64,000 bases of DNA. Origin: Sodiomyces alkalinus F11 (taxonomy: Eukaryota; Ascomycota; Sordariomycetes; Glomerellales; Plectosphaerellaceae). The position numbers and the translations under genes were made by a program. Where the stretch lies: the NCBI RefSeq assembly GCF_003711515.1, contig NW_021167083.1, forward strand, positions 2,181,048 to 2,245,047. The letters are read 5' to 3'. Below the pieces are notes generated by a model that did not search any database, was not told the origin of the DNA, and saw only the letters and a list, made by a program, of their open reading frames with translations. This document shows positions 49,721 to 62,199 of the stretch, in pieces. How positions within the stretch are numbered: position 1 is the stretch's first letter; the number at the start of each line of letters is the position of its first letter.

Positions 49721-50049
49721 TAAGGACTCTTCTAATATCCGAAAGTAGGGGAGGTATATCTAGATAATCCCCGATATAGCTATCTCCCCCCGGGTATACC
49801 TAGTAAGAGTAACGCTACTAGAGCTAATTATAGTCTTTAAAGTAAACCCCGACCTATAATAACTATATGATATAACTAGGGCTATTAATAAGCGTTATTA
49901 AGGTACCCTTACTATAATAGTAGCGGGCGAGGGGACTTTTTCCCCTAAAATAAAGCTTAAAATGTGGATCGCTGAGTATAGGATCGACTAAGGGTAGCTA
50001 ATATTTTATAACCGCCTATAAGTACTAGGGGATAGCGAAGACGGAGTAA

Positions 50050-51380
50050 GTCACCCGCTATAAGGCCGTCTTATATAAGCGATCCACGACTTAATAATCG
50101 GCGGATACCTAGGCAGGGATAATACTATTACCCTAATTATCTATTAGTTTTTCTAGCTCGGGATAAACTAAGATATCAGAAGATTTATACGGACTTATAA
50201 TATATACTAAGCTAGCTATATATAAAAGGGTATAAAGAGAGGATTACTACGCTTACTCCTTATACTAAAGCGAATCTTCTACGATATCGCGATAAACTTT
50301 ATAATAGACCTATTACCTACCCGTAAGGGTAAGTATAGGTACTCATAAGTAATCACCGATTACCTCTCGGAATTAGTAACGCTTAAAGCGATAAATACTA
50401 TAAACGCTAAAGCCTATACTAAACGGTTCTTACTATACCATTATAGGTTTTACGGAATACCGAAGTCTATTATTAGCGATAAGGAGTTAAACTAAACTAA
50501 TCGCTTTTATCGATACTTTTATAAACTCGAGGGTATTAAATAGCGACTAAGCACTATATACTCCCCTTAAACGGATAAAGGTCTTAAATATATTAACTAG
50601 GAAGTCTAAGCCTATTTACGGGCATATACCTATTACGCCTAAAAGGATTAGATTACGCTATTACCGGTAGCGTAACTAGCCTTAAATAACCAGGTAAACT
50701 TAATAATCTAAATAAGCCCATTCTTTTTATAATATAGGTACAACGTGGATCCGCTCTAAGTTAATAAGACTATGCTAACTAATAAGCGTAAGGCTTCCGT
50801 ATAGGACCTACTAAGTCGCCTTTAAGAAGCTACCTAGTTTGCCTAAGCCGCGATAGCCTCTATATAACTCTATTAGGAAGAGTCGGTAAACAGTTTACGT
50901 TACCCTGCTAAGAGGTTTAAAAAGGATAACCTTATATAGCTAGATATTAGTAATTACTCCTTGCTATATCCTTTATAGAATGTTACCTAGCTTTACTATA
51001 AATATAAAGTTATAAAGGTTATTAAGTCCTATGTTATATAACTAGATATTCCCTTATAAGTCTATAACGATTTCTATATAAATCTCCTATAGCGAGCCGA
51101 TTATAACCCCTTACTAGGGTAAGCGATAATTAACCCCTAGCCGCTACTTATCCGTAAAGGGCTAGATAAGGAGGAGGAATAAGTAGTAGAGGAAGTTCTT
51201 TACACCTATACCTAAAGGCGAGGTCGCGGTAAAGTCCCCGAGCTATTAGTATAACGGGAGGGCTATATAGAACTAATATAGGAACCGTTTAAAAGCCTAT
51301 AGGAGATATAAGCACTTAACGAATTCGAGAAGAAATACGGCCCGGTATAGTCGAATAACGGGCCTTTATAATAGTATACG
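50050..51380 (+). pseudogene. Gypsy-1b integrase and chromodomain relic
   Basis: The zinc region near 50100 (GGYLGRDNT), the core with IISDKE near 50470 and the chromodomain at about 51185-51370 mirror Gypsy-1a, with RIP differences. Confidence 0.82.
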
Positions 51381-51539
51381 AAGGAGACACGGATATAAAA
51401 AAAGGCTAATATAGCAGCGAGGACGATAAAGACCGAAAATAAGATTATATTAGGGTTATACCCCCGCGCCACTTAACGTATAAGTAGGAAAGAACTAAGT
51501 AAAGTCCTAAAAATAATATAAACGGCCTACGCCCTTATA

Positions 51540-52800
51540 ATCTTACCCTTTTCTAGCTCCTTCTTTTATAAGACTACGTTATCCTTAACGGTACTTACCT
51601 ATAACTCCTTTACCGGCTTAGGATAAGCCGCTAAGGGGGTTATACCCTCCTCGCTATTAAGGATAAAAGGAGTAATAACCTCCTAAGGAGGAGCTAAGGT
51701 GAGTATAGCCTTATGAGTAGCCCTCGGATTATCACTAATAGCGAAAGGAGTTATACCTATATAATACTTATACACGAGATATACAGAGTAAAAGAGGTTA
51801 TAAACCTCTTACGATATTATAGTAACGTTATTATTCCTATCCTCTAAGTTTTATAATATATCCTAAAGCGTTTTACTTATACTACGTATAAAGGTGGCGA
51901 TATCATTAAGGGCTTATACTATACTTACTTAGAACTCGGTAATAGCGGATATGGCGGTAGTAGGCGGTAAGGCGATAATAGTAGACGGGGCGGTGGCGGA
52001 AATAGGAGCGGCGACAGGGGCGGGAGCGGCGATAGAAATAGCGGTAATAATAAAAGCGGGGGACTATAAAGGACCGGCGACGTTTTTACCTAGCTTAGCT
52101 AGGCTAAGAGTAACCTAAAAATACCTATAAGTATCCTAGAACTAGTAGTAATTCTATACGGAAGAATTAGTGTTAAGGCCACCGTATCAATGGCGGAGGC
52201 AAACTTATATCTTCGTTATCGGAGTCTTTATTTATAGCGTAGGCGGTATCCTATAGGGCCTTAGCGGCGTTATAGGCGGTAAAGAGGAGCTATATTACTT
52301 ATTAGTTATAGTTATTACGCGTATAACCGGCACGCTTACCTCGGAATATTTATAAGTATAATAAGAATACTCGTAATATTTAATATCGGCACGAGCCGTG
52401 CTAGGGCCCGACTAATAATAGTACTTAACTCTATATTCTTATTTATATTACCGGGTAGCGTACTAGACGTAAGAGGCGAGGCAGTAAGGTCCGGGGGGGT
52501 TCTTAGGGGCGCGACGCTTCCTTAGGGGGGGGGGGGGGGGTTAGGGTCTACTTAGTATTAGTTACGACTAACCTTATAACCGATTATAACACGGGCGGAA
52601 CTTATATCGTTATTACTATTACCCTTATAAGGGCGCTTACTAGGTAAAGCAAAATCCGATATCTGCTAACAGTTAACCACGGCACTAAACCACGGGCGAG
52701 GGGCGTGCTAACTTATTATAAGGAGGATATAGACGGCCTAGGAGATACGCTATGACTCGGCGATATCAGTTATACTACCACGGGACCTATAAAGTATCTC
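51540..52800 (-). pseudogene. Antisense reading frame of Gypsy-1b
   Basis: Homologous to 3340-4560, in the same position and strand relative to pol. It contains a 16-G tract (52525-52540) that would encode prolines, the Ala/Pro-rich linker near 51950-52080, and the helical C-terminal part. A 72-nt segment at 51609-51680 is absent from Gypsy-1a; that is exactly 24 codons. Confidence 0.6.
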
Positions 52801-53210
52801 GGCGCTCCTTATAGTATAGAAAACTTAATTAAAATAAAAAGAAATAGATAAAAGAAGCTATAAAGGGGGAAGAAAAGAGTAAAAAACGAGGAATAGTAGG
52901 AGGTTTATTTTACTACCGTTCCTACGCGATTTAGGTAGAAGGAATAACCCCCGGTTATATATTTAGTAGGGATATTATTTATAATATACACGCACGCTAG
53001 TAAAGAGCTCGTGATAGCACCGCTATATAAGAGCTCCTTTATGCTATTTTAGCCTTAAAAGGATCTTAGCTATTACGAATTAGCTCCCTTTGAAGGAGCC
53101 TTTAATAGAATCGACTAAAGGAGGCTATTTTTAGATTATACGCGGGGAGGCTAAGGGTAAGCGAGGTCACGACCGCGCGACCACGATATAAGGGCGACCT
53201 CGCCGCCCCT

Positions 53211-53225
53211 AGCGGGGGGGAGGTA
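53211..53225 (+). other. Polypurine tract of Gypsy-1b
   Basis: AGCGGGGGGGAGG directly upstream of the 3' LTR. Confidence 0.7.
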
Positions 53226-53429
53226 TATTACGGGCTATAGCCCGCGGAATAGTCCCCGGTAGTGGCCGGGACTAAGAAGCACGGACTTCCTAGGGAGGCC
53301 CGTGCGATTCTATATATACTTAGCCGCCTATATACCACGCAGACTTTTCCTTTCCTCCTTTCCTTCCTTAGTTCGAATAAACGATATTTTCGGCCTTAAT
53401 ACGTGAATAACTTTTAATAAGCCGTTATA
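53226..53429 (+). repeat. 3' LTR of Gypsy-1b (204 bp)
   Basis: Matches 44808-45011 over its full length. Confidence 0.95.
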
Positions 53430-53434
53430 TATAC
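53430..53434. repeat. Target-site duplication of Gypsy-1b, right copy
   Basis: TATAC, identical to 44803-44807. Confidence 0.85.
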
Positions 53435-53840
53435 TAGCTAAGTTATTACTTCGGTTGGACTGTTTTTAAGTATATGCCCTACGATTCTAACTAATCTACG
53501 GATACTTTTCTAGGCTCTTCTTCTTCTTCTACCCGAAAAGGCGTCTATAAATTAACGATACGTTATCTAAGCACTACGGAGGGTATCTTATAGTATCTAT
53601 AGCTAGGGCACGCTAGCCCTAAGCCTCTTAGGCACCTAGAAGAGCAGACGTAGGGGGTTAACATCAAGGGACTAATAACTATCGAATACGTAGCCTATAA
53701 GCTTATAAAGATAAAACGGTATATTAGTAAGCACCCTCGTATAGCACTAACCTACGGAGGGGAACGGTAGGCGATTAATCTCACAGAATTTAAACGAATA
53801 TCCTATAGGGATTCGCGGTTTATATATTTTAGCGACTATT
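53435..53840 (+). pseudogene. Copia-B GAG-pre-integrase and integrase zinc domain relic
   Basis: The frame shows YLQLGHASPKPL (copia LGHxS region) near 53600 and AYKLIKIKRYISKHP, a Cys-poor remnant of the C-x2-C K-x-H site, near 53695. A FIYFSDYYS core start follows near 53820. It continues the copia gene interrupted at 44802. Confidence 0.78.
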
Positions 53841-53843
53841 ATA

Positions 53844-53867
53844 GTGTGTGTGTGTGTGTGTGTGTGT
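53844..53867. repeat. (GT)12 microsatellite
   Basis: Twelve GT units at the junction between Copia-B and the minus-strand LINE relic. On the LINE strand this reads as an (AC) tail, so it may mark the LINE 3' end. Confidence 0.85.
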
Positions 53868-56300
53868 TTATTTAACGCCTTGGCAATACCCAGTGAATAG
53901 TGGGACCGCGCCCCCTATTAGAGTATTGGACGGTGTGGGTTCTATGTATATATGCTAAGACTATACAGTGCTAAGCGCTTGACTCTATGACCTGTCTCTA
54001 CCAAAATAACATAAATCCTATACTATGCCGTTAAGATAGTGTATAAGATAAAAAGTTAGTGAAATAATAAAGGGAATCTCGTTATCTCGCTATATGCCCT
54101 CGGGGGCCTTTATACTTTTCTTCTCCGGTATCTATAATACCCCTATTAGGTTATAGGTGCGCCCCTCCTTAAGAGTAAGAGGTAAATCCTTTCTAGGAAG
54201 CCTATTATATTATTAAGGGCGGTAAACGCCGCCCTATCCGTGGGCATCCCTATAAGGGTCTCCTCGGGGTTAAACCTATAGATTCGGTCCCCGTTATTCT
54301 TATTATAATGCTATAGCTAGGGTGGCTATTTACGGGCGTTGCTGACTTTACGGTAATAGGCGAAGTGCTCCCGGGTCTTTTTATAACTATAGCTATAGTC
54401 CCCGATATAGTCTTCGTGATAGAATCGTTAGTAGTAGTCGTTAAAATCTCTATACCTAGTATATACCTATAGGAGGCGTATAAGTGTCCTATAAGGTAGT
54501 CGGAGGTCCTCGGGCTCCTATCTACTAAATCCTAGCTTCTTCTATAACGCTATTAAGTAACCGCGGGGATAATTCTTTACGTGCTATTTTCGAATCCTAG
54601 TCCTATAGCATTCTATAGCTTATACCTTAACGCTCGCCCAGGTTAGCCTCTTATTCTTAGGTAGTATCCCCTATATATCTTCTATACTATATAGTTCGTT
54701 AGCCCTTTTATTACCCGGTATCCCCGTATATCCCGGTGCCTAGCGTAGCTAGGCCTTATTAACGAAGGCTAGTTAGTATTACCGTAGAAACCTCTTCTAA
54801 GCAGCGCGGGGTTCGGTCCGTATAAGGCTTTAGTAAGCCCTCAAATATAATTAGTAACCTTAAGGCCCTTCTTCGCCTACGTATCGATATAGGAGTCGAA
54901 TTCGAGTTTCCTATCTATATAGATACTAAACCACCTTATCGGGGTAGAGTAACGGCGGCCTTAGTAGTCTATAGTATAGGCTACCGTGACCTTATAGTTA
55001 AATCGGGGTACTAATGTAGTAGGGAATAGGGGGATCTTTTATCGTAAGAAAAACTAGGCCTTAGCCTTACCGAAGTCTAGTTCTATACTATTTTCTACAC
55101 ACTACTAAAGTTACTATTCTAGTATCTCGGTCGTAGCTATTACTACTCTATTAAGGTCCGTGTATACGGTTATAATATAGGAGTTATCTGCGTATCCGAA
55201 GCGGTTCCTTTTATTAGGTAGTCTATATATATCTACATTATTAAGGGTATACCTAATCGGGGAGGCTAGAGATCCTTATAGTAAACCAATAGAGTTTAGC
55301 GGGGTATACTTATACGGGTAGGAGGCCCCGAAAATAATATAAGCGCTTCTCTCGGAGGCGAAGCCCTCCTACTACCTAATTATAGGAGGGTCCTATCCTT
55401 ATTTCCGGAGCCTATACACGAACTATCCGTGTAGGACTATATCAAACGCTCCCTTTATATTACTAGTTATAATAATAACCTGCTTCCCCTATACTAGCTA
55501 TAACTTAACCTTATATATAAGGACTACCGTGAGGTCGATTATCGACCTTCCTAGTAGGGCTCCGATATACTAGGGGTTTAATAGGCCGGCGACTATAGCT
55601 CTATATATTATCCTTCTAGGTATAATATGTTCTAGGCCTTTACCGAGTACGCTAAGTAGTTAGATTAGCCTATACCTAGTTATAGTACTGGTATCTTTCC
55701 CCGACTTATCGATTATTATAACATCCCCGTGTTTAAAGGGCCGCGGGTAGTATCCTATAATTCTATAGGTTTCGAAGAGTTCCGTTACTTTTTCTTTAAT
55801 CTCTGGCTATACTAATCGTAGGAGTAATATACTAATATTATCCCCGTTAGGGGCTATTATATTAACGTCGATCGTGTAGTGCCTTACGTCGTCCCGTAGG
55901 ATAAGTGAGTCTAATAGTATACGCCGGCTAGGGGGTTTTACTAGGTGGTTCTAGGGGTCTTTTAGGTCCGGTATTACCGGCTTCCTTATAAGTTTCGTTT
56001 TCCATAGTAGCTTACCCTTCTAGGTATCCTTAAAGTAACCCCGGCCTTCGTGGAAGATCGGGGGGGCTAATAGTCCGTTACCGAGCTTATACTATCCCAC
56101 GATTTTATAGAGCTTATCGGCGTTCTTTACCTCCCCGATCCTCTTATTCTAGCAATCCCTGCTAACTCGTTATACTATCTTCTAAAGGCTACTCGTGCTT
56201 TAGTATCGTCGGGGTCTTAATATCTACGGATAATAGCTTCCTTATAGGCCTATCTATATTCGTTATTCTACTAGGGCTTTCTATTACTAGCTAGTATAAC
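53868..56300 (-). mobile_element. LINE relic with reverse transcriptase (minus strand)
   Basis: The minus frame shows GLLQGSLASPIRYTL (RT GxPQGSxxSPxLF) near 55290-55250 and FGYADNSYI (the A/FxDD box, second Asp changed) near 55195-55170. The segments 53868-54010 and 56300-56470 keep more CA/TG and look like untranslated ends. Clade is not resolved; it differs from the LINE at 18121-24254. RIP-mutated. Confidence 0.78.
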
Positions 56301-56499
56301 TGGATGAAGACGTAGTGGCACCAGATCGTCAATACAAAGATCGGACAAAGAGGTCAGTCCAGTAAAACCACGATGCATAACCAAAACATAACCAACACCA
56401 CTATAACCTTTAGCGAAGAAGTAGATCGGTAGTCACTATTCCGATCAGGGTAATATAAGTTAAACTGGAAAGATACCTTAAACGTAGAATAAGTAATTA

Positions 56500-58900
56500 T
56501 AAAAGAGGATAATAATTAAATATTAATCCCTCGATAAGGATATCCGGCGCCTATCCTTAATATATATATAGGAGGTGGATCTCGTAGCCTTAAAAAGGGG
56601 GTTATATAACCGTTCTGCTAAACCACTCTAAAGCCGTATCTGCGCGGTTATAATACGGCTCTAGTTATTACGTTTACGCCCTCGTAGCGTAGATAACTCC
56701 TAAAAACAAGCAGTTATAAGTAAATAAACTAAGTAAAGAGCTATCGTATACTCTCGTTCCTCTAATTACCCCGTCCTCCACGTATACCTAATTAGGGATC
56801 CTCTTAGTTCTAGTTCCTCTATATATACCGTACGCTTACTATCTTTATCGGCTATACCCTTAGGACGTCCCTTATCTAATCCTCTATATATACCTCTACT
56901 TACGCTTTCGTAAAGTCCTTCCTCCGACTATATAGTCCGGCTTATTAGCCTTTTTAGCCTCTTAATTAGTAGTAGCCTTATCCGCTTTCTACTTAATAGC
57001 GGCACTATAATAACGCTATCCTCCTTATTCCACTACTCACGATAGCGGGAGATACTCACTACTATTAGCAGCGGTATCCTATAAGGCGGCTTTATAGAGG
57101 TTATTAAACGACTAGACCTAATCCTCCTAGCTATAGTTACTTAGTCTGAACGGCACGTTCCTTATCTTGATTAGCCTATAGAATAGCAGGCTACGAGATA
57201 TCTCTAGACCACGACCTTAGTACGCCTAATCCTTCTCCTACTTACTCTGTATATCGGTCCTTACGGTAACATTAACGAGGTCCTCTCCCTTATACGTGTA
57301 GTAGCTAGTAGCCGAACTAATCTTAATAAGAGCGGGCTACGGCTACTTCTTTAGCTCTATCTTCTTCTGATTAGGGGAACCGGTAGGGGCTTAGGCTTTA
57401 TAAAACATAGGCGGTATTATAATAGGAGAGGGTTCGGCAGCTAGGGGCGTGTATTCCTTAGTAACCTTCTTATACTTAGGGGTGGTAAGCTTAAGGTTAC
57501 CTAGTTCTAGGAACGCGCCGCTATTATCCTTATCGAATATCGGGACTTTAGTTAGTTCTTAATCAGGGGAAGGGGACTTCTGCTTAGTCGTCTAAAGGGT
57601 CTCGGGCGCCTTAGGCGTCTTTAGTGTCTTCGGTCCCTTAAGCGGGTTAACGGGCGTCCATTTCTTATTAATAGGCTTAAAACCCGTGATCTTAGGCGGA
57701 TTATAGGAGGGGGTTATAACGGGAGTAATAGTACGAGCTAGGTTAGGGGTCGGGGTAGGTTACTTAAAAGCTAGCTCGGGCTAGTAGCCGAAGCCGAAGA
57801 GTTCGCGTGTATAGCTTAACTAACTATACCGGATATACTATATATAACTAGCGTTATCGGTAGTATAATAGCGTCTATCCTATAGCCGATATAGCCTAAA
57901 GGATACAGGAAATAAGTAACCCTCCTAAATAATAGAACGAATCTATTTACTAATGAATAGACTACACGAATATATATCTTTCTACTAGGGTCCGGAGATA
58001 ATATAGAATTTTCTAATTAAGCTATCTATAGCCTTTTCAGGCGCCTTAATATACCGTAGCTAACTTATAACACCTTAGAAGCTCTTTAGTAAACGCTTCT
58101 TAGCTCCTCCGTGAAGCTATATACTATTATATACGTATATAACCCAGGTTTCTTAATCTAAGATTAGGCCGACGAAGTGGTTACCTCGAACGTGATATAT
58201 AAAGGGGATTAGTCTACTCGTTATAATACGGAAAAGGTCCCTATCGCTAATATCTAGGTAGTTATACTTCTGCGTCTTCGCGTCGTATCCCTATAAGTTA
58301 ACGTTATTAATCTAAACCTTAGGCCTAGAATCCCTAATCTACTTAGTGGTTATTACCCTAATCAGGTCTTCTAGGGTAGACTTTTCTAACCACTTATTCT
58401 TAAAGATATCGTTATACACTCTTTAGGCAGTAAGTAAGGCTATTCGGGCCGATATAACGCTATCCCTATAGACCTTTACTATCCGAGTTAACTAGGTTAT
58501 TTTATCCGTAGCTTCTCCCCCTAAATACTCCCCTTCCACGCTTCCTAAAAGCTATCAGATAGCCTATTAGTTAGCCTCGTCGCCTATAGCGAACCTAAAG
58601 AAGAGAGGGTTATTATTAGATACGTCGAATAGATAGTAGGGGAGGCTAGTTAAGGCAAAAGGCTATCTACTCTTTTTAGGAATATATTCTACGCGGCTCC
58701 TAGTATAAGACTTAACGACTACGCGTGCTTTAGGGTGAATATACCGCTTAAGTAAGTTCTTTATAGGGGCTATAGCCTAATAGTTAGTTATAGCGGTAGT
58801 AACGTATATAATAAGAGGGGGAAAAGGGGTACTAAGGGGAAACAAGAGCCACTATAAGTATAAATTACGCCTAGTTAGCCTGATTAGATCTAGGGGCGTT
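56500..58900 (-). pseudogene. RIP-mutated frame with Ulp1/C48-like cysteine protease signature
   Basis: The minus-strand frame from about 58830 contains a region (about 58450-57900) with the Ulp1 triad layout: HVRGNHFVGLILD near 58210-58165 giving His and Asp, followed about 65 residues later by QKDIYSCSLF with a Gln six residues before Cys (codon at 57963-57965). The C-terminal third (57850-56700) is Pro/Lys/Thr-rich and probably disordered. Ulp1-type domains process SUMO-like proteins in cells and also occur in several transposon families. Which element owns it is unclear: ORF1 of the adjacent LINE, or a separate transposon. Confidence 0.55.
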
Positions 58901-59429
58901 AAAGGGAGTTAAAAAGAAAAAGAAAAAGTCGTTACTTACAAAATAAAGATTAGTGGTTACGAGTGATATCCGAGGGTAAAGGCTAGTCGAAAACTAAAGA
59001 GTAGAAGAGAGAGGAAAAGAGATTCTTAGACCTCGAGGTTAAGGGATATTTATCCTCCTCTAATAAGCTTAAAAGTGCCTTCTTCCGTGATAGTCTTCTC
59101 TTCGAGGGTTCTTTTATAGTAAGCGTTACTACTTAGCTACTACCTATAAAGGAGTCTTTTCGGTTAGTTAAAGGAGGCGTGCCTTAGTCACTATAATAGT
59201 GACTTCTTTAACCCGATAGGAAGGTTCCTAATTAGGAAAAAGACGTTAAAATCCGGGCTCTATTTAGTCGAAAAGATTTAACGAAATAGCTCCTACGTTA
59301 TTCAGTTATAGGCGTAGCCGTAATTTAGGAATAAGGGATCTAAAAGGGGAAGTAGTAAATCACCCCTCCCTTAGGCCGTAGCAGGTAAAGGCCCCTTTAT
59401 AACTGCTTTAACTAAATAGCCGTCTTTAT

Positions 59430-60960
59430 AATTATAGTAGTAACGAGGCTTATAGCCTCCCTTAATCGCTCGATGCCTTAAGTATACAGGGCGAGCTTTC
59501 TAGCGGTATCCCTCCTCTTTTTCTTCTTTTTCCCACTATAATATCGAGGCGGATACGAATATAACCGCCACTTACACTTATAATAATCTAATAACAGTAA
59601 TAATAGCGACTAAACGGCTAATTAGTATATTTAATAAGACGGAGTCTTATAAAAGAAAGAAGGCCGTTACCCGTTAATAGTCTATTAAGCTAACGCCGTG
59701 GTTCTAGACCGCGGCTTATTTACCCCTTAAAACCCGTAAGGAGTACTCCTTTAGGGTGACCCTAGTGGATATTGTGGTAGGTTTTTATTAATTCCTTACG
59801 CAGGTTACCCTGATCGGGTTATAAAGAGATTAATAACCTATAGGTGAACTGCTATCTCGGCTAGTATAAAGTGGCTAGTAAGGGCGGTTCGTCGTACGTT
59901 AAGTTAGACTTCCTATAGTCGTTAATTCCTAGTAAAAGTAAGGCGGCTATTACTAGGCGGGTCTAGGATACCCTTCTTAACCTTAGGGGCGTCGAGGCTA
60001 GCTTATTTATAAAGATAGAGCCTAATAACGGCTCCCCTCTCTTCCGTCGTCGAATCTTTATAGCGAAGGATATAGCTAGCCCTTAGAGGGAATATCTTAT
60101 AAAGATTATCTTAAGGCCTTATGCCACTAGGGCACTTTTAATCCAGGTATACGGTACCGTTAATAAGGTCCCCTACTAATACTACGAGGAATATTAGATA
60201 GCTATAACTAATCGGGTTAATAATAAGATTCTATACCTCTTTTTCGAGTACGTGTTAATCCAGGGGAGCGAGGAGTTCCCGGACTACGCTAACTACTAAT
60301 TTCACGAGTCCGCTTACACGTATTGTGACGATACCCTTTAAAGATAGTTTTAATAGCGTAATTAAGAGTTCTCTTAGCTAAACGATAAGTATCCCGGTAT
60401 TAACTACCCTAATCCTTCTCCTAAGTAGAGTATAATACTATCTTAGTCGATTTATAATAATAGTCACCGACCTTTATAGTCACCTAGGCATAGCGTTTAT
60501 ATTATTAATATAAAGGCTATTTACTAATAGGTGGCTCGCTAGTAACGCGATACTTCGAGAGGTTAAGATCTCCTAGCTTAAGATAGTATCCCGGCTGTAA
60601 TTTTAACTCTAATATATCGGTATTAGACTAAACTGGATAGCCACTACTAAAGGGTTAAGGATAGCGCTTAGTATTGGAAGGGGGAGACTATTAAATATTA
60701 TCGGATCTCTCTTCCCGTAGGGGCTTATATCTAGCGCAGGGAAATCGAGGTATATATCCCGGAGTATAAGGACTATAAGGAAGGACCGGTTTAGAAGTAA
60801 AAGAAGGGAGGGAATAGTCGTCTTTTATAGTAATCAGGGGAATAGGGGCGTGGTTATAACTAAATAAAGTAGTCGGGGCTAGATCAGCTAATAGGTAGTG
60901 AATTATAACGAAATAAGCTTCCGAGCCTAAGTCGCCCGCGTAGTTAAGGGGGAGAAAGAG
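59430..60960 (+). pseudogene. Unidentified plus-strand frame, RIP-mutated
   Basis: Reading through TAG/TAA, a frame of about 350-400 codons can be followed, especially 59870-60830. It contains FRRRIFIAKDIASP near 60045, EFPDYANYQFHESAYTY near 60270 and a lysine-rich end near 60800. I do not recognise it. It diverges from the protease-like frame and points toward the minus-strand Gypsy-3 pol, so it may be another antisense frame of a gypsy element or part of an unknown transposon. Confidence 0.4.
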
Positions 60961-62190
60961 CCGTTTCGTGGGAGAGCAGGGTAGGGTAGTAAGATCAGGA
61001 GAAAACGGGTATAAAAGGAGGTCTTCTTCGTGGCTTATCTTCTTCTTTTTTCCTTCTCTTTATAATAATCCGTTTTTTACTCCATACGAGTAGACTCTAT
61101 AGGCCTATTTACCGATAAAGCCCTTATAAGAAGAATATGATTTATAGGTAACGGCCGGCAGTCGCTTAATCATGCTAATAAAGCTAGGGAATCCCCGGAT
61201 TTTCCGGTTTTTATTATTATTATCGCCGTTATCGTCGTGATATTACGTTTTTCTTTTTCAGGGGTTTTTCTGGCGGGGCTCTTAACGCCGTTGACTTAGT
61301 GTCTTGAACTTACTCTTCTAGTAACAGGTATAGTATTAGTCTTTTCTTTCTGGACGAGGAACTTACGTATTGTAGGTTTAAGGGTAATATATATGGGCGT
61401 GGTTAGGGGAATAGGGGTCTAATATTAGTAATAGGGAGAGCGATTAGTAATACAGATTAGGAAAAGGGGCTTTAAGCCGTGGAAAAGAGAGGGCTCTTAT
61501 ACTTTTAAAATCAGGCTATTAAGATTAACGTAATAACTTAATAAGTTACTAGTACTAGGATTAGTAAAGGAGGGACTTATTATTTACGGCTTACTGCCTC
61601 TAACGGGATTTCTCTCGATTATAATATATCTTTAGTAACTGTCCCTATACTAGTTATTCCCGACTATAACTCCCTTCTGCAGAATAGGCAGCTTATATTA
61701 AACTAGGTGTAATTTAGTTTAGGTCCGATAAAGTATATAGTGATTAGGGGAATAGAAGTGAAGAATTTAACAGTATAATAAAAAGAACCTATGTTTATAG
61801 AAAAGAGAGTATATAGTAGTATATCTCTATAATATCCACGTAGTTAGGCTTACTTATCAATATAATAAATAATAAATATAGGGAAAAGTCTTCTAATCGG
61901 GGAAATAAGTCTGGATAGGTTTATAGTGCTTCTAATCAGGGCAATAAAGGTAAAAGTTTAAAAACGAAACAGACTAGGGTGGCGGTTAGGAAGATTATTT
62001 ATAGGTTTACGCCCTTTATACTAGCGTATATCGCGACTCTAGGTGGATAAAAGACTTAGCTCTATTTACCCTTAGCCCTAAGACTACACGCTAGCCTCCT
62101 AGCGAGTATAGGCTTTAAAAATAAAGGAAATTGTGGGAAATAATAGTAAGGAATAAAATATAGCTTACTAGTATAATCCTCGTACTTACT
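60961..62190. other. Unassigned RIP-mutated sequence with a TATA-like segment
   Basis: GGGTATAAAAGGAGG near 61009 followed by a pyrimidine-rich tract resembles a retroelement promoter. Plus-strand coding-like stretches occur at about 61540-61930 but no domain is recognised. Confidence 0.4.
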
Positions 62191-62199
62191 CGGGTTAAA

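Larger units (their letters stand above)
44808..53429 (+). mobile_element. Gypsy-1b: complete Ty3/gypsy chromovirus copy (8622 bp)
   Basis: Bounded by 204-bp LTRs (44808-45011, 53226-53429) and a 5-bp TATAC duplication inside Copia-B protease/integrase. It contains gag (about 45200-47640), protease/RT, a shortened RNase H, integrase, chromodomain, an antisense frame and a purine tract. Compared with Gypsy-1a about 200 bp of RNase H are missing near 49660. It is RIP-mutated throughout. Confidence 0.95.
42992..53840 (+). mobile_element. Copia-B 5' half, split by Gypsy-1b
   Basis: A 5' LTR (42992-43248), a gag region and a protease continue to 44802, then the Gypsy-1b insertion with its TATAC duplication. 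The copia frame resumes at 53435 with GAG-pre-integrase and the integrase zinc domain, and stops at a GT microsatellite at 53844. The 3' half (RT, RNase H, LTR) is not found downstream. RIP-mutated. Confidence 0.85.

Noticed and set aside
54000..56300. Continuation of Copia-B RT on the plus strand after the GT repeat
   Set aside because: Plus frames show no copia motifs. The minus strand shows clear LINE RT motifs instead.
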